A stretch of DNA of 31,799 nt from an uncultured Prevotella sp. (GCA_934215545.1 CAKQAD010000013.1:1-31799), one strand, 5' to 3'. Shown: positions 7,049 to 16,187, counted from the stretch's first letter. Made by a program: numbers and translations. Notes: generated by a model not told the origin, from the sequence alone.

Positions 7049-8077
7049 TTATAGCAGTTGTTTGCCAATGCGTGTTTGCTTTAGTGCTGCCGTTAATGCC
7101 ACGCTGCCAATGGTGGCAATCAGTAGTCCTGCCCATGGCATCAGATAGGTGCCGGTGATGGCTGGTAGGGCGGTGTATTGGAACAATCCCCATAGAATGA
7201 AGTTTTGGAATATATACACTCCGAAACTGATGCTATTTGCCCAGCTGAGCCACTTCGGAATAGTGATGCTGCTCCACATGCGGTTTATCATCAGCCACAT
7301 TGCCATTGTTCCCAATGAGCCATAAGCCACTCGCCATGCATTGATAATGCCGAGTTTGCTGCGGCTAAGCATATATGCTGTGGCAGGACCATCGGGGCGT
7401 ATGCTTTCAATATGCAGTGTTCCCACCACAAACACCACCACATAAAGCAATGCTACGAGCCACACCTTGCCACCCGTTGCCCATTCAAGAATGGTGTCGC
7501 GATGTTTATAGATGAAAGTGCCAGTGTAGTAGAAAAACATGTAGTAGCATGCAAACTGCACCTGGAAGGTGACCTTTGTGAAGCGGAACGATGCAAACGA
7601 CAACACCAGCAGCAGTGCCACCTTAATCCATTCCTTTATCTTAAGGCGGTGCACGAAGTAGCTTGCTATCATCACTATAAACAAAGTAGGCAGAAACCAA
7701 AGGTGTCCGCTTCCGCCCACTATCTCCTTAATCCAATGTCCGATGCTTGTTTGTGGTCGGTACATCAGTGCATAGGCTGTGCCAAACACAAGGCATGGCA
7801 TCATAAGCCGTTTGAATTTCTTGCGCACAAGTTCTGTAAAGCTTATGGTTCGGTTGCTCTCTTGGAATGCAGCCACATATCCCGACATGAAGAAGAAGGC
7901 TTCGAGCAAGAAGCTGTATGATGCCAGTGCTATCCATGAGTAAGCCCTCACGGGTTGTATGCCATCTGGATACGGCCAGTAGCCGGCGTATGTTGTGAAC
8001 GAGTGGAGCACTACAAGCATGAACATAACCATGGGGCGCATTATAGCCACATCGGTGAGAATACGTTTTTGTGTCAT
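7049..8077 (-). CDS. Acyltransferase 3 family integral membrane protein
   Basis: 342 residues with about ten hydrophobic segments across the whole length, typical of the acyltransferase 3 (OafA/NodX-like) family. These enzymes acylate sugars of surface polysaccharides or other extracytoplasmic acceptors. The family features seen are an N-terminal basic segment followed by a first membrane helix with a conserved His (MFMLVVLHSF), the FFFMSGY motif and a central GGSGHLWFLP motif. It is the last gene of the exporter operon, 41 bases after the permease. It may modify the exported substrate or simply share the transcript. The acceptor cannot be inferred. Confidence 0.85.
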   Translation of the reverse strand: MTQKRILTDVAIMRPMVMFMLVVLHSFTTYAGYWPYPDGIQPVRAYSWIALASYSFLLEAFFFMSGYVAAFQESNRTISFTELVRKKFKRLMMPCLVFGTAYALMYRPQTSIGHWIKEIVGGSGHLWFLPTLFIVMIASYFVHRLKIKEWIKVALLLVLSFASFRFTKVTFQVQFACYYMFFYYTGTFIYKHRDTILEWATGGKVWLVALLYVVVFVVGTLHIESIRPDGPATAYMLSRSKLGIINAWRVAYGSLGTMAMWLMINRMWSSITIPKWLSWANSISFGVYIFQNFILWGLFQYTALPAITGTYLMPWAGLLIATIGSVALTAALKQTRIGKQLL

Positions 8078-8118
8078 TGAAAGATTTTTCTTTTAGTGTA
8101 TTGCTGTTGTCGTTTTTT

Positions 8119-9312
8119 TTACTGTCGTCCGCCGGTCTTTACCTGCCAGCGTGTCACAGCCACCGCCAGTGCGCAATACACCACCGCCTGCATCCACAGC
8201 GCCTTCACTTCGGGCCAGATGTCGCTGAATAGAGCTCCTAATGTGTTCATCTTCACAAATCCGCGAATGCCGAAAGTTGATGGAAACAGCCATCCGAAGT
8301 GCTCCCAGAATGATGGAATGTTGCTTTGAGGCCACGACACTCCCGACATGAATAGCATAGGCACCGATGTGAACACCACGATGAGCATCACGTTTTCGCG
8401 CTGACGGATGATAAACGATACGGTTATGGCAAAGAATATGCATGCCAGCAGATAGGGCGTTACGAACAGGAAGAAATCGGCTGGATGCAGCATCTGCACA
8501 AAGTTGAACAGTTGTGGTATGGCAAGCATCACCCATGCCGATAGCAACATGAACAACATGAAGTAGCCCATGGTGCGTCCTATCATTATGCGTCCGAGTC
8601 CGAAGCGTCGTTGCAGCATGGGCTGCAATCGTGTGAAGCGTCGTCGTTCATAGCTTGTGCCATACGACATTCCTATGCCAAGCAGCATCACCTGCTGTAT
8701 GATGAGCACCAACACGCCAGGCAGTATGAAGTTGCCGTAGCCACTGGTGTTGTTAAACATTGGCACACTTGTGACATTCAGCGGGCTCGTTGCTATCTCG
8801 TCTTCGCGTTTTGTTGTTTTTCCCGACAGCGCCACTTGTATCTTGGCATTCATGTCGGCAGCCACTGCCGAGCACGTTTGGAATATAGCTTTATAGGTGA
8901 GCATCAGTCCCATGTTGCAGTATATGCTCACATGAGCCTGTTGCATGCGTCCGATATTAGTGTTGAAGTCGGCAGGCACATATATTATGCCATACGCCTT
9001 TTGCTTTGCTACGAGTGTCTTGGCTTCGTCGAGCGAGGAGCATTGATACGCCACCTTTATGTCCGACGAGGCATCGCAATGCCTCACAAACTCCCTGCTG
9101 ATGGCAGTGCGTGAGCAGTCGACCACAGCCACGGGCACCTCGCGCACCACTTCGTTGTTGTATATCCACGAGTAGAGCACGGGATAGAGCAGAGGCACCA
9201 GTAGCACGAACAGCATCACGCCCTCGTCTTTGAAGGCATCGCTAAACTCATGCATCCATACTTTTGCCGTGTCGTCCCAGAATGTGTGTATCTTTTGTCT
9301 TATATCTGTCAT
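8119..9312 (-). CDS. ABC-2 type exporter permease (second of pair)
   Basis: 397 residues with the ABC2_membrane_3 layout: one N-terminal helix (about 30-50, LFVLLVPLLYPVLYSWIY), a large periplasmic domain (about 55-190), and five or six C-terminal helices (about 195-380). PVAVVDCSRTAISREFVRH is the typical start of the periplasmic domain in YhgE/YbhS-like permeases. It begins six bases after the stop of the related permease upstream, so the two probably form a heterodimer that passes substrate to the HlyD and TolC partners. No ATPase gene is found in the operon. Confidence 0.9.
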   Translation of the reverse strand: MTDIRQKIHTFWDDTAKVWMHEFSDAFKDEGVMLFVLLVPLLYPVLYSWIYNNEVVREVPVAVVDCSRTAISREFVRHCDASSDIKVAYQCSSLDEAKTLVAKQKAYGIIYVPADFNTNIGRMQQAHVSIYCNMGLMLTYKAIFQTCSAVAADMNAKIQVALSGKTTKREDEIATSPLNVTSVPMFNNTSGYGNFILPGVLVLIIQQVMLLGIGMSYGTSYERRRFTRLQPMLQRRFGLGRIMIGRTMGYFMLFMLLSAWVMLAIPQLFNFVQMLHPADFFLFVTPYLLACIFFAITVSFIIRQRENVMLIVVFTSVPMLFMSGVSWPQSNIPSFWEHFGWLFPSTFGIRGFVKMNTLGALFSDIWPEVKALWMQAVVYCALAVAVTRWQVKTGGRQ

Positions 9313-9318
9313 GAGGAC

Positions 9319-10488
9319 TTATGCAATGTAAATATATTCTTTCAGTGCCTTGCTAATGCGTGGCAATACGAACACTGGTGCAGCGGCAAAGAGCACCAAT
9401 GCTGCAATGTTGATGGCCACTGTCGACATGGGGTTGCCGCCGAACACCACTATTTCATAGAATATGAAGAAGTGGCGCATAGGAAACAATTCTGCCAATG
9501 CTTGCAGTGCACCATCCATTGCCAGTGTGGGGAAGGCGGTGCCCACCATGCTGAAGCTTAGCACGCCCCACAGCGAGCACATGCTCATCGACATGCGCAG
9601 CGAAGGGAAGAGGCCAAACATAAATATGCCAAAACCTTGGGCTGCCAGCACTGCCAGCACTCCGAGCAAGAATATGCTGCCCCAGCCACCAGGGTGTGGG
9701 AAGTTGAGAATGCCGAAGGTGTAGTACATGTATGCAGCCATCACCAGTTGGAAGATGATGTTCTGTGGCAACATTTTTCCCATCAGAGCCACGGCAGCAT
9801 TGCCTTTAGCTTTGGCGATCAGTTCGTTGGCAGTGCCCTCTTTCAGTTCCTGACCAATAGAGTAGGCGGTGATGAGAAATATGAATAGCAGCAAGCATGT
9901 AGGCACCAGCATTGTCGACAGATAGACGTTGTAGCTTATCCATGGGTTGTTGATAAGGTGCATGTCTACCACTATAGGCTGCAAGAATGTCATTATCTGC
10001 TTCTCGGTATAGCCCTTTGCTGTCATCACCTGCTTGCCTACGGCAGCCGATCCCAGTGTTGTTATCGTCTTCAGATCTTTGAACACCAGCGAGCCTGCTG
10101 TCAGCGATGCATAGCTATAGTAGTAAGCCACCTTTGGCTGTCGCGATGCAAGCAAGTCGGCAGTGGTGCCTTTCGGGAAGTGCAGAAAGCCATAAATCTC
10201 GCCATGCTGCATTGCCACGCGTGCCTCTTCCACGGTAGGGTAGTTAGCCACCACCGCTGTCGACTGATATGAGTCGAGCATTCGTGTCAGTCGGCGTGTT
10301 GTCGATGTATTGTCCTGATCGACCACCGCCACTGGCATGTTGTGTGGTTGTCCTTCGTGCATGAGCGATGTAAAGAACACCATGACAAACAGTGGCAGCA
10401 CCACCATTGTTATCAGGTAGATCTTGTTGTCGCGCAGGCGTCGACATTCGCGCAAGGCTATGCTTATTATCGTGTTTATTACGTTCAC
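9319..10488 (-). CDS. ABC-2 type exporter permease (first of pair)
   Basis: 389 residues. The architecture matches its downstream neighbour: an N-terminal helix (about 24-44), a periplasmic region with MPVAVVDQDNTSTTRRLTRM (about 51-70), and a multi-helix C-terminal domain (about 190-380). The two are paralogues from the same family but clearly diverged. It starts 18 bases after the HlyD gene. This permease pair with HlyD and TolC is a tripartite efflux arrangement spanning both membranes, like E. coli YbhFSRG, minus the YbhF ATPase. Possible substrates include toxic compounds, lipids or a peptide. The sequence does not tell. Confidence 0.9.
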   Translation of the reverse strand: MNVINTIISIALRECRRLRDNKIYLITMVVLPLFVMVFFTSLMHEGQPHNMPVAVVDQDNTSTTRRLTRMLDSYQSTAVVANYPTVEEARVAMQHGEIYGFLHFPKGTTADLLASRQPKVAYYYSYASLTAGSLVFKDLKTITTLGSAAVGKQVMTAKGYTEKQIMTFLQPIVVDMHLINNPWISYNVYLSTMLVPTCLLLFIFLITAYSIGQELKEGTANELIAKAKGNAAVALMGKMLPQNIIFQLVMAAYMYYTFGILNFPHPGGWGSIFLLGVLAVLAAQGFGIFMFGLFPSLRMSMSMCSLWGVLSFSMVGTAFPTLAMDGALQALAELFPMRHFFIFYEIVVFGGNPMSTVAINIAALVLFAAAPVFVLPRISKALKEYIYIA

Positions 10489-10506
10489 TATTGTTGCGTT
10501 GTGAGT

Positions 10507-11496
10507 TTAGTGGCTTTTCAATACGAGCGACATTCCAGGGCGCAGGCCCTCTATCTTGTCTATAGGACGGGCTTTCACCTCGAAAGTCTTCAGGTCGTAC
10601 TGTCCGTTAGACTTTGTAGCTTTCCATACAGCATACGAGCCTTGGTCTTTGATGTAATACACCTTCATGCGTATCTCGCGGTTGAATGCAGGCACGAAAG
10701 CAGTCACTATGCTGCCAATGTGCATGCCGTTGAGCTGGTCTTCGCGCACGTTGAAGGTGCCCCACACATCGTTCATAAGGCTCACCGACATTATCGGAGC
10801 ACCGGTGCCTACGAGCTCGCCCACCTTAGGGAATACATCGCTCACTTCGCCAGCCATCTGTGCTGTCTGTACTGTTTCGTTGATGTATGAGCTTACTTCT
10901 GCTACTGCGCCCTGTGCTCTGCCCACCTGTGCTGCAGCTGCCTTCTTCTCTTCCAGGCGTGCACCATTTACAGCCATGTCATACTGGCTCTGTGCAGCCT
11001 TCACCTGAGCCTCAAATGCCTTGTAGTTGGCAAGTGCCTCATCGCGTTTCTGTGCAGTCATCACACCCTCGTCGAAGAGTCGCTGCACACGGTTGTACGA
11101 TTTCTGTGCAATCTCGAGTCCTGCCTTAGCCTGCTGCAGCACTGCGAAGGCAGCGCGCACCTGCTCTTTGCGGGCGCCATTGTTAGCCATCTCGTCCATG
11201 GCGGCTGCTGCATTCTCTGCCTGCTGTGCCTGTGTCATCTTGGCGCGCACTTCTGGTGCATCAAGAATGGCGAGCGTGTCGCCGGCTTTAACGTAGTCGC
11301 CCTCCTTCACGCGGAGCTCCAGAATACGTCCAGGCACTTTGCTCGACACTCTGTATTCCGACACTTCCACCTGGCCTTGTATTATTTCCGGTTCTGACTT
11401 CAGCGACCATGCGCCTATGGCAGCCACCACCGCTATCACCGCTGTTGTAGATATAAGGGTGATGATTATGTTTTTCTTCTGTGCTTTTTCTGACAT
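10507..11496 (-). CDS. HlyD-family periplasmic adaptor protein
   Basis: 329 residues. One N-terminal membrane anchor (about 10-30) is followed by a lipoyl-like half motif (about 44-80, VSSKVPGRILELRVKEGDYV). A long alpha-helical hairpin rich in Ala, Gln and Glu follows (about 80-200). The second lipoyl half and beta-barrel come last (GEVSDVFPKVGELVGTGAPI, about 216-236). This is the membrane fusion protein that joins inner-membrane transporter and outer-membrane channel, most like the YbhG/EmrA group. It starts 16 bases after the TolC gene and ends 18 bases before the first permease, so co-expression is near certain. Confidence 0.93.
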   Translation of the reverse strand: MSEKAQKKNIIITLISTTAVIAVVAAIGAWSLKSEPEIIQGQVEVSEYRVSSKVPGRILELRVKEGDYVKAGDTLAILDAPEVRAKMTQAQQAENAAAAMDEMANNGARKEQVRAAFAVLQQAKAGLEIAQKSYNRVQRLFDEGVMTAQKRDEALANYKAFEAQVKAAQSQYDMAVNGARLEEKKAAAAQVGRAQGAVAEVSSYINETVQTAQMAGEVSDVFPKVGELVGTGAPIMSVSLMNDVWGTFNVREDQLNGMHIGSIVTAFVPAFNREIRMKVYYIKDQGSYAVWKATKSNGQYDLKTFEVKARPIDKIEGLRPGMSLVLKSH

Positions 11497-11511
11497 AATA
11501 ATATAGTGTTG

Positions 11512-12999
11512 TTATTCCAAGACACCGAGTGCCTTCTTTAAGTTTACCTGACTTAGTTTTACATCAATCTCTGCATCAATCTTCTGCGACTGAGCCTGTA
11601 GCCATGCTGTCTGCGCCGCCATCACGTCGGTGGTCTGCAGCACGCCTTCTTTAAATCCTATGTTGGCGCAACGCAGGTTCTCTTCTGCGTTCTCCACGTT
11701 CTTCATTGCCATTGCCATGCGTTTGTTGGCTTCGTTTACCTTAAACTGGCTTTGGCTCACTTGTAGCTCTATCTTCTCGCCGATGTCCTGGCGCTGCAGT
11801 TCGAGCATGCTGGTAGCTATTTTGCTTGCGCGCACTTTGTATGAGCCTTCCATCCAGTTCCATAGTGGCACGCGCACCATTACGCCTACGTTCCACACGC
11901 CTGACAGCTTGCGCTGAAAGCCGTTGTAGACATTGGGATTTGTGGCGAGGTAGCCGCCAGTGAGCAATACTTGTGGCAGGAATGCCGCCCTCACGAGTTT
12001 TGTCGACTGTCGGCTCAGGTCGATGGAGTTTTGCAGCATCCTCATCTCCGGTCGGTTTTCCATTGCCTCCAGGGTGTTGATAGGTTCGGTGGTGACAGAG
12101 GCTGTGAGGTTTTCGCTATCCTCGTCGGTAAGTGTTATGTCGGCATCTGACGGCAGTCCACACAGTTGGCATAGCAGCATCTTTGACAGTGCCAGTCCGT
12201 TGTCGGCTTGTGTGAGCGACATCTCTGCCTCGTTCACTCTCACCGCCACTTTGAGTCCGTCGGAGCGTGTTGCCACGCCCTCCTTAATCATCTTCTGCAC
12301 ATCGTCGTCGAGCTTTTTTACAACAGCCAGATAGCTCTCAGCCAGATTTTTCTTATGCTTCACCGACACCACCATCCAATAGGCTTGGTCTATGCTGTGC
12401 AGTGTGTTTTGCACCGATTGGTCGATGCCGTTCTGTGCCATCATCTCGCTGATGTCTGCCATGCGGTTGGCGGCACTGATGGCTCCGCCCATATACACGG
12501 GCTGGTTGAACATCACTGATATGGCATACATCTGTCGGGTATTGGTGTCGAAAGCGTCTACCACCTTCTGTCCCAGGTGGTCGACGGCATTGCTTAGCTT
12601 GCCTCCCATTTGTCCGAACATGCTACCCAGGTGCTGTGCCTGGTCGGGTGTGAGCACACCTTGCTGTGCCAGTCCGGTGAGAGCATTCGATAGGTCGGAG
12701 CCTATGGCGCCAGCCACTGTTGTTCCGGCACTTGACAGCTGTGTCTTTTGGTCGTCGCTAAGCAGCGATATAGGTTTGCTTGTAAGCTCGTAGCCACCCA
12801 GTGCACTTATGTGAGGCAGGTATTTGGTGCGTGCTGCCTTCTTTGTATAGTGTGCCAAGTCAAGCTGCAATCGCGAAGCACTAAGAGTCTTGTTGTTTCT
12901 CAGTGCCATGGCGCGACAACTATCGAGGCATAACACTTGCTGTGCGTTGGCATTGATAGCAAATGCTGCTAAGGCAATGGCTATTAATTGTTGTTTCAT
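11512..12999 (-). CDS. TolC-like outer membrane efflux protein
   Basis: 495 residues with a signal peptide (1-19, ending INANAQ). Two repeats of the outer membrane efflux (OEP) family are visible, with long amphipathic helices and Gln/Ala-rich coiled coil, for example the C-terminal VKLSQVNLKKALGVLE. An insertion of about 70 residues (about 78-150, rich in Gly, Ser, Gln and Asp) sits in the first half, compared with E. coli TolC. It forms the trimeric outer-membrane channel of the exporter encoded downstream. The 83-base gap from the coiled-coil gene has no recognisable promoter, so it is probably read from the promoter at 14011. Confidence 0.93.
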   Translation of the reverse strand: MKQQLIAIALAAFAINANAQQVLCLDSCRAMALRNNKTLSASRLQLDLAHYTKKAARTKYLPHISALGGYELTSKPISLLSDDQKTQLSSAGTTVAGAIGSDLSNALTGLAQQGVLTPDQAQHLGSMFGQMGGKLSNAVDHLGQKVVDAFDTNTRQMYAISVMFNQPVYMGGAISAANRMADISEMMAQNGIDQSVQNTLHSIDQAYWMVVSVKHKKNLAESYLAVVKKLDDDVQKMIKEGVATRSDGLKVAVRVNEAEMSLTQADNGLALSKMLLCQLCGLPSDADITLTDEDSENLTASVTTEPINTLEAMENRPEMRMLQNSIDLSRQSTKLVRAAFLPQVLLTGGYLATNPNVYNGFQRKLSGVWNVGVMVRVPLWNWMEGSYKVRASKIATSMLELQRQDIGEKIELQVSQSQFKVNEANKRMAMAMKNVENAEENLRCANIGFKEGVLQTTDVMAAQTAWLQAQSQKIDAEIDVKLSQVNLKKALGVLE

Positions 13000-13082
13000 T
13001 ATTTGTGTAATGCTTTTTATATCTTGTTGTTATCTGAAACTTGGCATGGTTCTATGCTTATGCTCTCACGCCGCTCCTCTTG

Positions 13083-13967
13083 CTATTTGAACGAGAAACT
13101 TCTTGATCCAATCATATTGCCATCGGCAAAGATGCTCACCTGGTATGTGCCTTCGAGCATCGATTGCGACACGTTCCAGTACATGCTTACGGCAGTCTCC
13201 TGACCATCGTATTCCATTGTTTTCTTCATGGTGCACTCCAAGTTGCGGTTATGATAGCTGAAAGTGCCAGCTCCACCGAGCACTGTTCCTGCTGGAGTGG
13301 TGATGCGCACATAGAATGTCTTTTGTCCGTTGTTGGCAGTGACGTTCTTTGTAATGGTGAAGTTCACCTGCACCGTTTTGCACTTCGAGGTGTGGTCGGT
13401 AGTTTTGCCGCGTTTGTTCTTCAGCTGCATGCTGATGCCAGTAGCGTCGAGCTGTGCTGCAATAGCCACCTTTTCCGACAGTGTTGCACGCTCAGTGTTG
13501 AGGCCCTCTATCTGTCGTGTAGCCTCGTTGTATTGTCCCTTGATGCGTGTGTTCTCCTCGGTGAGGTTATGGTTGAGTCGGTTCAGCGAGTCTATTTCTA
13601 TCACATAGCTACGCAGCACGGCACGCACTGTGGCAAGCTCTTTCTTCAGGCGTGCTATCTCTCGTGCGTCATTCGATTTGGTTTCGCGCAATTCCTTGAG
13701 CAGTCGTTCTGTCTTCTCTTGCTCTGCGGTGAGCTGTGCGATGATGGAGTCGTTGCTAATCTGCGTCTTCATCTCGCTGTATTGGTTGGCAAACTGCTGG
13801 TATTCGTTTTCCATCTCCTTCTTGTCGATGGCAGCGAGTTCCTGCATTGCCTTATTCTCTTTCTGCTGATTGTCGAGTGTAATGTAGAGGTAGGCTATGC
13901 AGCCTACAAGTGCTATGCCCACCACGCCGACAATAGTCCACATGATGGTTTTCTTCTTTGAGTTCAT
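13083..13967 (-). CDS. Membrane-anchored coiled-coil protein with C-terminal beta domain
   Basis: The function is not known to me. The 294 residues comprise one membrane helix (about 8-28, MWTIVGVVGIALVGCIAYLYI) and a long predicted coiled coil (about 30-175, heptads rich in Glu, Lys, Leu and Gln). A C-terminal domain of about 110 residues follows. It looks all-beta (VQVNFTITKNV, FYVRITTPAGTVLGG, GTYQVSIFADGNMIGSRSFSF) and suggests an Ig-like fold in the periplasm. It is the first gene after a consensus promoter and precedes the TolC exporter, so it may be a structural or regulatory partner of that machine, although the 83-base gap leaves room for independence. Confidence 0.85.
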   Translation of the reverse strand: MNSKKKTIMWTIVGVVGIALVGCIAYLYITLDNQQKENKAMQELAAIDKKEMENEYQQFANQYSEMKTQISNDSIIAQLTAEQEKTERLLKELRETKSNDAREIARLKKELATVRAVLRSYVIEIDSLNRLNHNLTEENTRIKGQYNEATRQIEGLNTERATLSEKVAIAAQLDATGISMQLKNKRGKTTDHTSKCKTVQVNFTITKNVTANNGQKTFYVRITTPAGTVLGGAGTFSYHNRNLECTMKKTMEYDGQETAVSMYWNVSQSMLEGTYQVSIFADGNMIGSRSFSFK

Positions 13968-14010
13968 AAATTGTAGATATATCTTTAAATTAAACAGTTT
14001 AAACTATTTG

Positions 14011-14042
14011 CAAAATTAGTGGTTTTAATCTTAATGGGCAAA
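14011..14042 (-). promoter_or_regulatory. Bacteroidota-type promoter of the coiled-coil/exporter operon
   Basis: On the minus strand TTTG (14039-14042), a 20-base spacer and TAATTTTG (14011-14018) give a full consensus match. The start site lies near 14004, about 37 bases before the ATG at 13967. It is the only clear promoter seen for the six genes down to 7049. Confidence 0.78.
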
Positions 14043-14138
14043 ATAGTGTGTGTTCTAAATGTCTAATGTTTACTAAAAACAATAATTTTCATGACAAATC
14101 GAACAATCTGTGTGCGTTTACACTGACAATAGAAGCGT

Positions 14139-14876
14139 TTATAACAGTTGCGCCTTTACGCCGAGCGACAGTCCGAACACGTCCCAAAATCCTGCTCTGC
14201 CGTTGTAGCCGAACTTCATGATGCTTATGTCGTTGGCGCTGAGTTCGTAGAAGAAGCTCATCGACTTGATGTATTTGCGGCGGTTGTGTGGAATTTTCTT
14301 TGTGATGCGCTCGCCCACGAATATGTTAGGGCGTATGCGTGTAGAGAAGGGATAGTAGCCACCATCGTATTTCACTGGCTGCTTCACCCAGAAGTCGTGA
14401 CCGAACACCGTATTGACATACAGTCCGCATTGTAGCGGTTCCACCGACCATCCGTGACTAAGATCCACCGACCATGGTATGTAGTTTTGCTTCAGCGTGA
14501 GTGTTATCTTGGCATATTCTGACTTGTATTTGGGCACGAAACCCAATAGCAATTGCGTTTCCCACTGTCGGTGCTTGCCATAGTTCCAGCCTATACCGAT
14601 GGAGAATAGTCCCATGTTGCCGCAAAACTGCAGTATATGCTGCGTGGGGATAAGGCTCGCCCACCCCTTGCGGTAGCGGTGTATGCGCTTGTCGTAGCGC
14701 GTGGCATACGCCACAGAGTCGTTGGAGATTTTTGCGGAGTCGCTCAATATGGACACCGGGGCGCTTGTCTGCATCGCTGAATTGCTTGCCTGCATCGCTG
14801 ATCCTTGCGCCGATGTCAAGTTGCAATACAGGCACGCAGCCAATGTCATCAGGACTTTACACATTGATAATCTCAT
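14139..14876 (-). CDS. Outer-membrane beta-barrel-like protein (hypothetical)
   Basis: 245 residues with a signal peptide (1-23, ending NLTSAQ). A low-complexity Ser/Ala stretch follows (about 25-55) and then a region with alternating hydrophobic and polar residues (FSIGIGWNYGKHRQWETQLLLGFVP, FYELSANDISIMKFGYNGRAGF) that fits an outer-membrane barrel. I recognise no specific family. The start overlaps the last 20 bases of the phosphoesterase gene upstream, so the pair is translationally coupled and probably acts together at the cell envelope. Confidence 0.8.
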   Translation of the reverse strand: MRLSMCKVLMTLAACLYCNLTSAQGSAMQASNSAMQTSAPVSILSDSAKISNDSVAYATRYDKRIHRYRKGWASLIPTQHILQFCGNMGLFSIGIGWNYGKHRQWETQLLLGFVPKYKSEYAKITLTLKQNYIPWSVDLSHGWSVEPLQCGLYVNTVFGHDFWVKQPVKYDGGYYPFSTRIRPNIFVGERITKKIPHNRRKYIKSMSFFYELSANDISIMKFGYNGRAGFWDVFGLSLGVKAQLL

Positions 14877-15678
14877 AGCTATATCCGTTAGGCGTGATGG
14901 TGAAGATGTAGTAGTTGCGTTTCGATGCGCTTCCCACCTGATAGTATATCAGTCCGTTGTTGAAGAAGTCGTGCTGTTCGGTGTGGTGTCCATGCCCATA
15001 GAGGCAGAATAGCGGTTGTGGAAACATCTGAACATAATAGTTGAATGCCTTTGCCACATTGTTGTTGAATTGTTCTGAGTATGGCCCGGCATGCATGCAC
15101 ATAACGGTGCGGTCGAACTCGTTGCCACGAGCCGTCACCTCCTGCTCCATAAAGTCGAAGTTGGGCACGGGTCGTGAGTAGTCGTATTCTATGGCGTTGG
15201 TGTTCAGACACACAAACTTCACGCGCCCCGCAATGAAACTGAAGTCCGGATTGCCGAATATGCGCTCGTAGGCAGTGTTGCCCGTGCCCAGGCAGTCGTG
15301 ATTGCCGAGCAGCACCACATACGGTTTGTTGAGTCGCGCCATATTGTCGCGTGCCCATTCATATTCGCGTGTAGACCCACAGTCGGTAATATCGCCGCCA
15401 TGTATCACAAAGTCGATGGCGTCGCGGCGGTTTATGTCGCTGATGATGTCTTGCAAATCGTTGTAGCGCTTGTGCGAGTCGCTGATGAAAGCCAACCGTA
15501 TGGTGCTTTTGCCTGCATTGGCAGCCTCGATAATGGCTATCTGCTTAGCATTGATGCCTTTCTCGCCTCTGATGTGCACATCGTAGGGATGCACATCGAA
15601 CACTGTGTCGCATCCTACCAATGCCAGGCAACAGCACACCATGCCGCTACACAACAAACGTCGGAAAATGGAAAGCAT
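14857..15678 (-). CDS. Lipoprotein metallophosphoesterase (calcineurin-like)
   Basis: 273 residues. The signal sequence ends in a lipobox (LALVGC, C23), so the protein is probably lipid-anchored in the periplasm or at the surface. The dinuclear metal site of calcineurin-like phosphoesterases is complete: D67 and H69 (ISDSHKR), D96 (GGDITD), N126 and H127 (LGNHD), H196 (MHAG), and H229 and H231 (GHGHH). It should hydrolyse phosphate mono- or diesters. The substrate is unknown. It overlaps the outer-membrane protein gene downstream by 20 bases. No consensus promoter is seen upstream; a near match TATCTTTA lies near 15711. Confidence 0.9.
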   Translation of the reverse strand: MLSIFRRLLCSGMVCCCLALVGCDTVFDVHPYDVHIRGEKGINAKQIAIIEAANAGKSTIRLAFISDSHKRYNDLQDIISDINRRDAIDFVIHGGDITDCGSTREYEWARDNMARLNKPYVVLLGNHDCLGTGNTAYERIFGNPDFSFIAGRVKFVCLNTNAIEYDYSRPVPNFDFMEQEVTARGNEFDRTVMCMHAGPYSEQFNNNVAKAFNYYVQMFPQPLFCLYGHGHHTEQHDFFNNGLIYYQVGSASKRNYYIFTITPNGYSYEIINV

Positions 15679-16121
15679 ATTATAAACGTATTGATTACTA
15701 ATGACATGTAAAGATAATGATAATTCTTGTCATTCATCTTATAGTCATTGATTTGTAGTGTATTTTAACAAAATCGAAGTGCGAAATTCTGCTATTAACC
15801 AATATAATTCTCTTTTATACCACTCAATTGAAGTTTTTAGAATAAAAAACCTCACGCTCGAAAGTAGGAATGAATTTTTTCTTCTCTTATTGGAAAAACG
15901 AAAAATCTCCATGCTTAGTGTTCTAAATTCTTGTGTTTTTTGCATGCAAATATATTTTTTGTTTAGCCAAATTGTTACAAATGAAATTCGGGAAATAGAA
16001 ATTCATGCGTCACAAAATGGTGTTTCCGATGCTGTAGGACAGCAAAAAAATGCCGAAAAATGCTTGTCGTTTGCCGATGCATGCCCGATAAAACTGAAAA
16101 GAAGCCCATTTTGCAATGCAT

Positions 16122-16187
16122 TTTGGGCTTAATTTCAATGCAATCAATGCCGATTTTCATTGCAATTAAGGCTTGATTTCACTGCAA
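16122..16187. repeat. Three imperfect 22-bp tandem repeats
   Basis: On the minus strand three consecutive 22-base units begin TTGCAGTGAAATC, TTGCAATGAAAAT and TTGCATTGAAATT, with a shared AAGCC-like second half in units one and three. A palindromic AAGCCCA hairpin follows. The function is unknown. It may be a degraded dispersed element. Confidence 0.5.

Noticed and set aside
7049..13967. Possible hidden ATPase gene in the exporter operon
   Set aside because: All gaps between the genes are 83 bases or less, and no Walker A, LSGGQ-like or Walker B motif was seen in any product.
15758..16132. Open frame of 124 codons on the plus strand
   Set aside because: No recognisable domain and A/T-driven composition. 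It runs through the tandem-repeat and hairpin region, which suggests chance.
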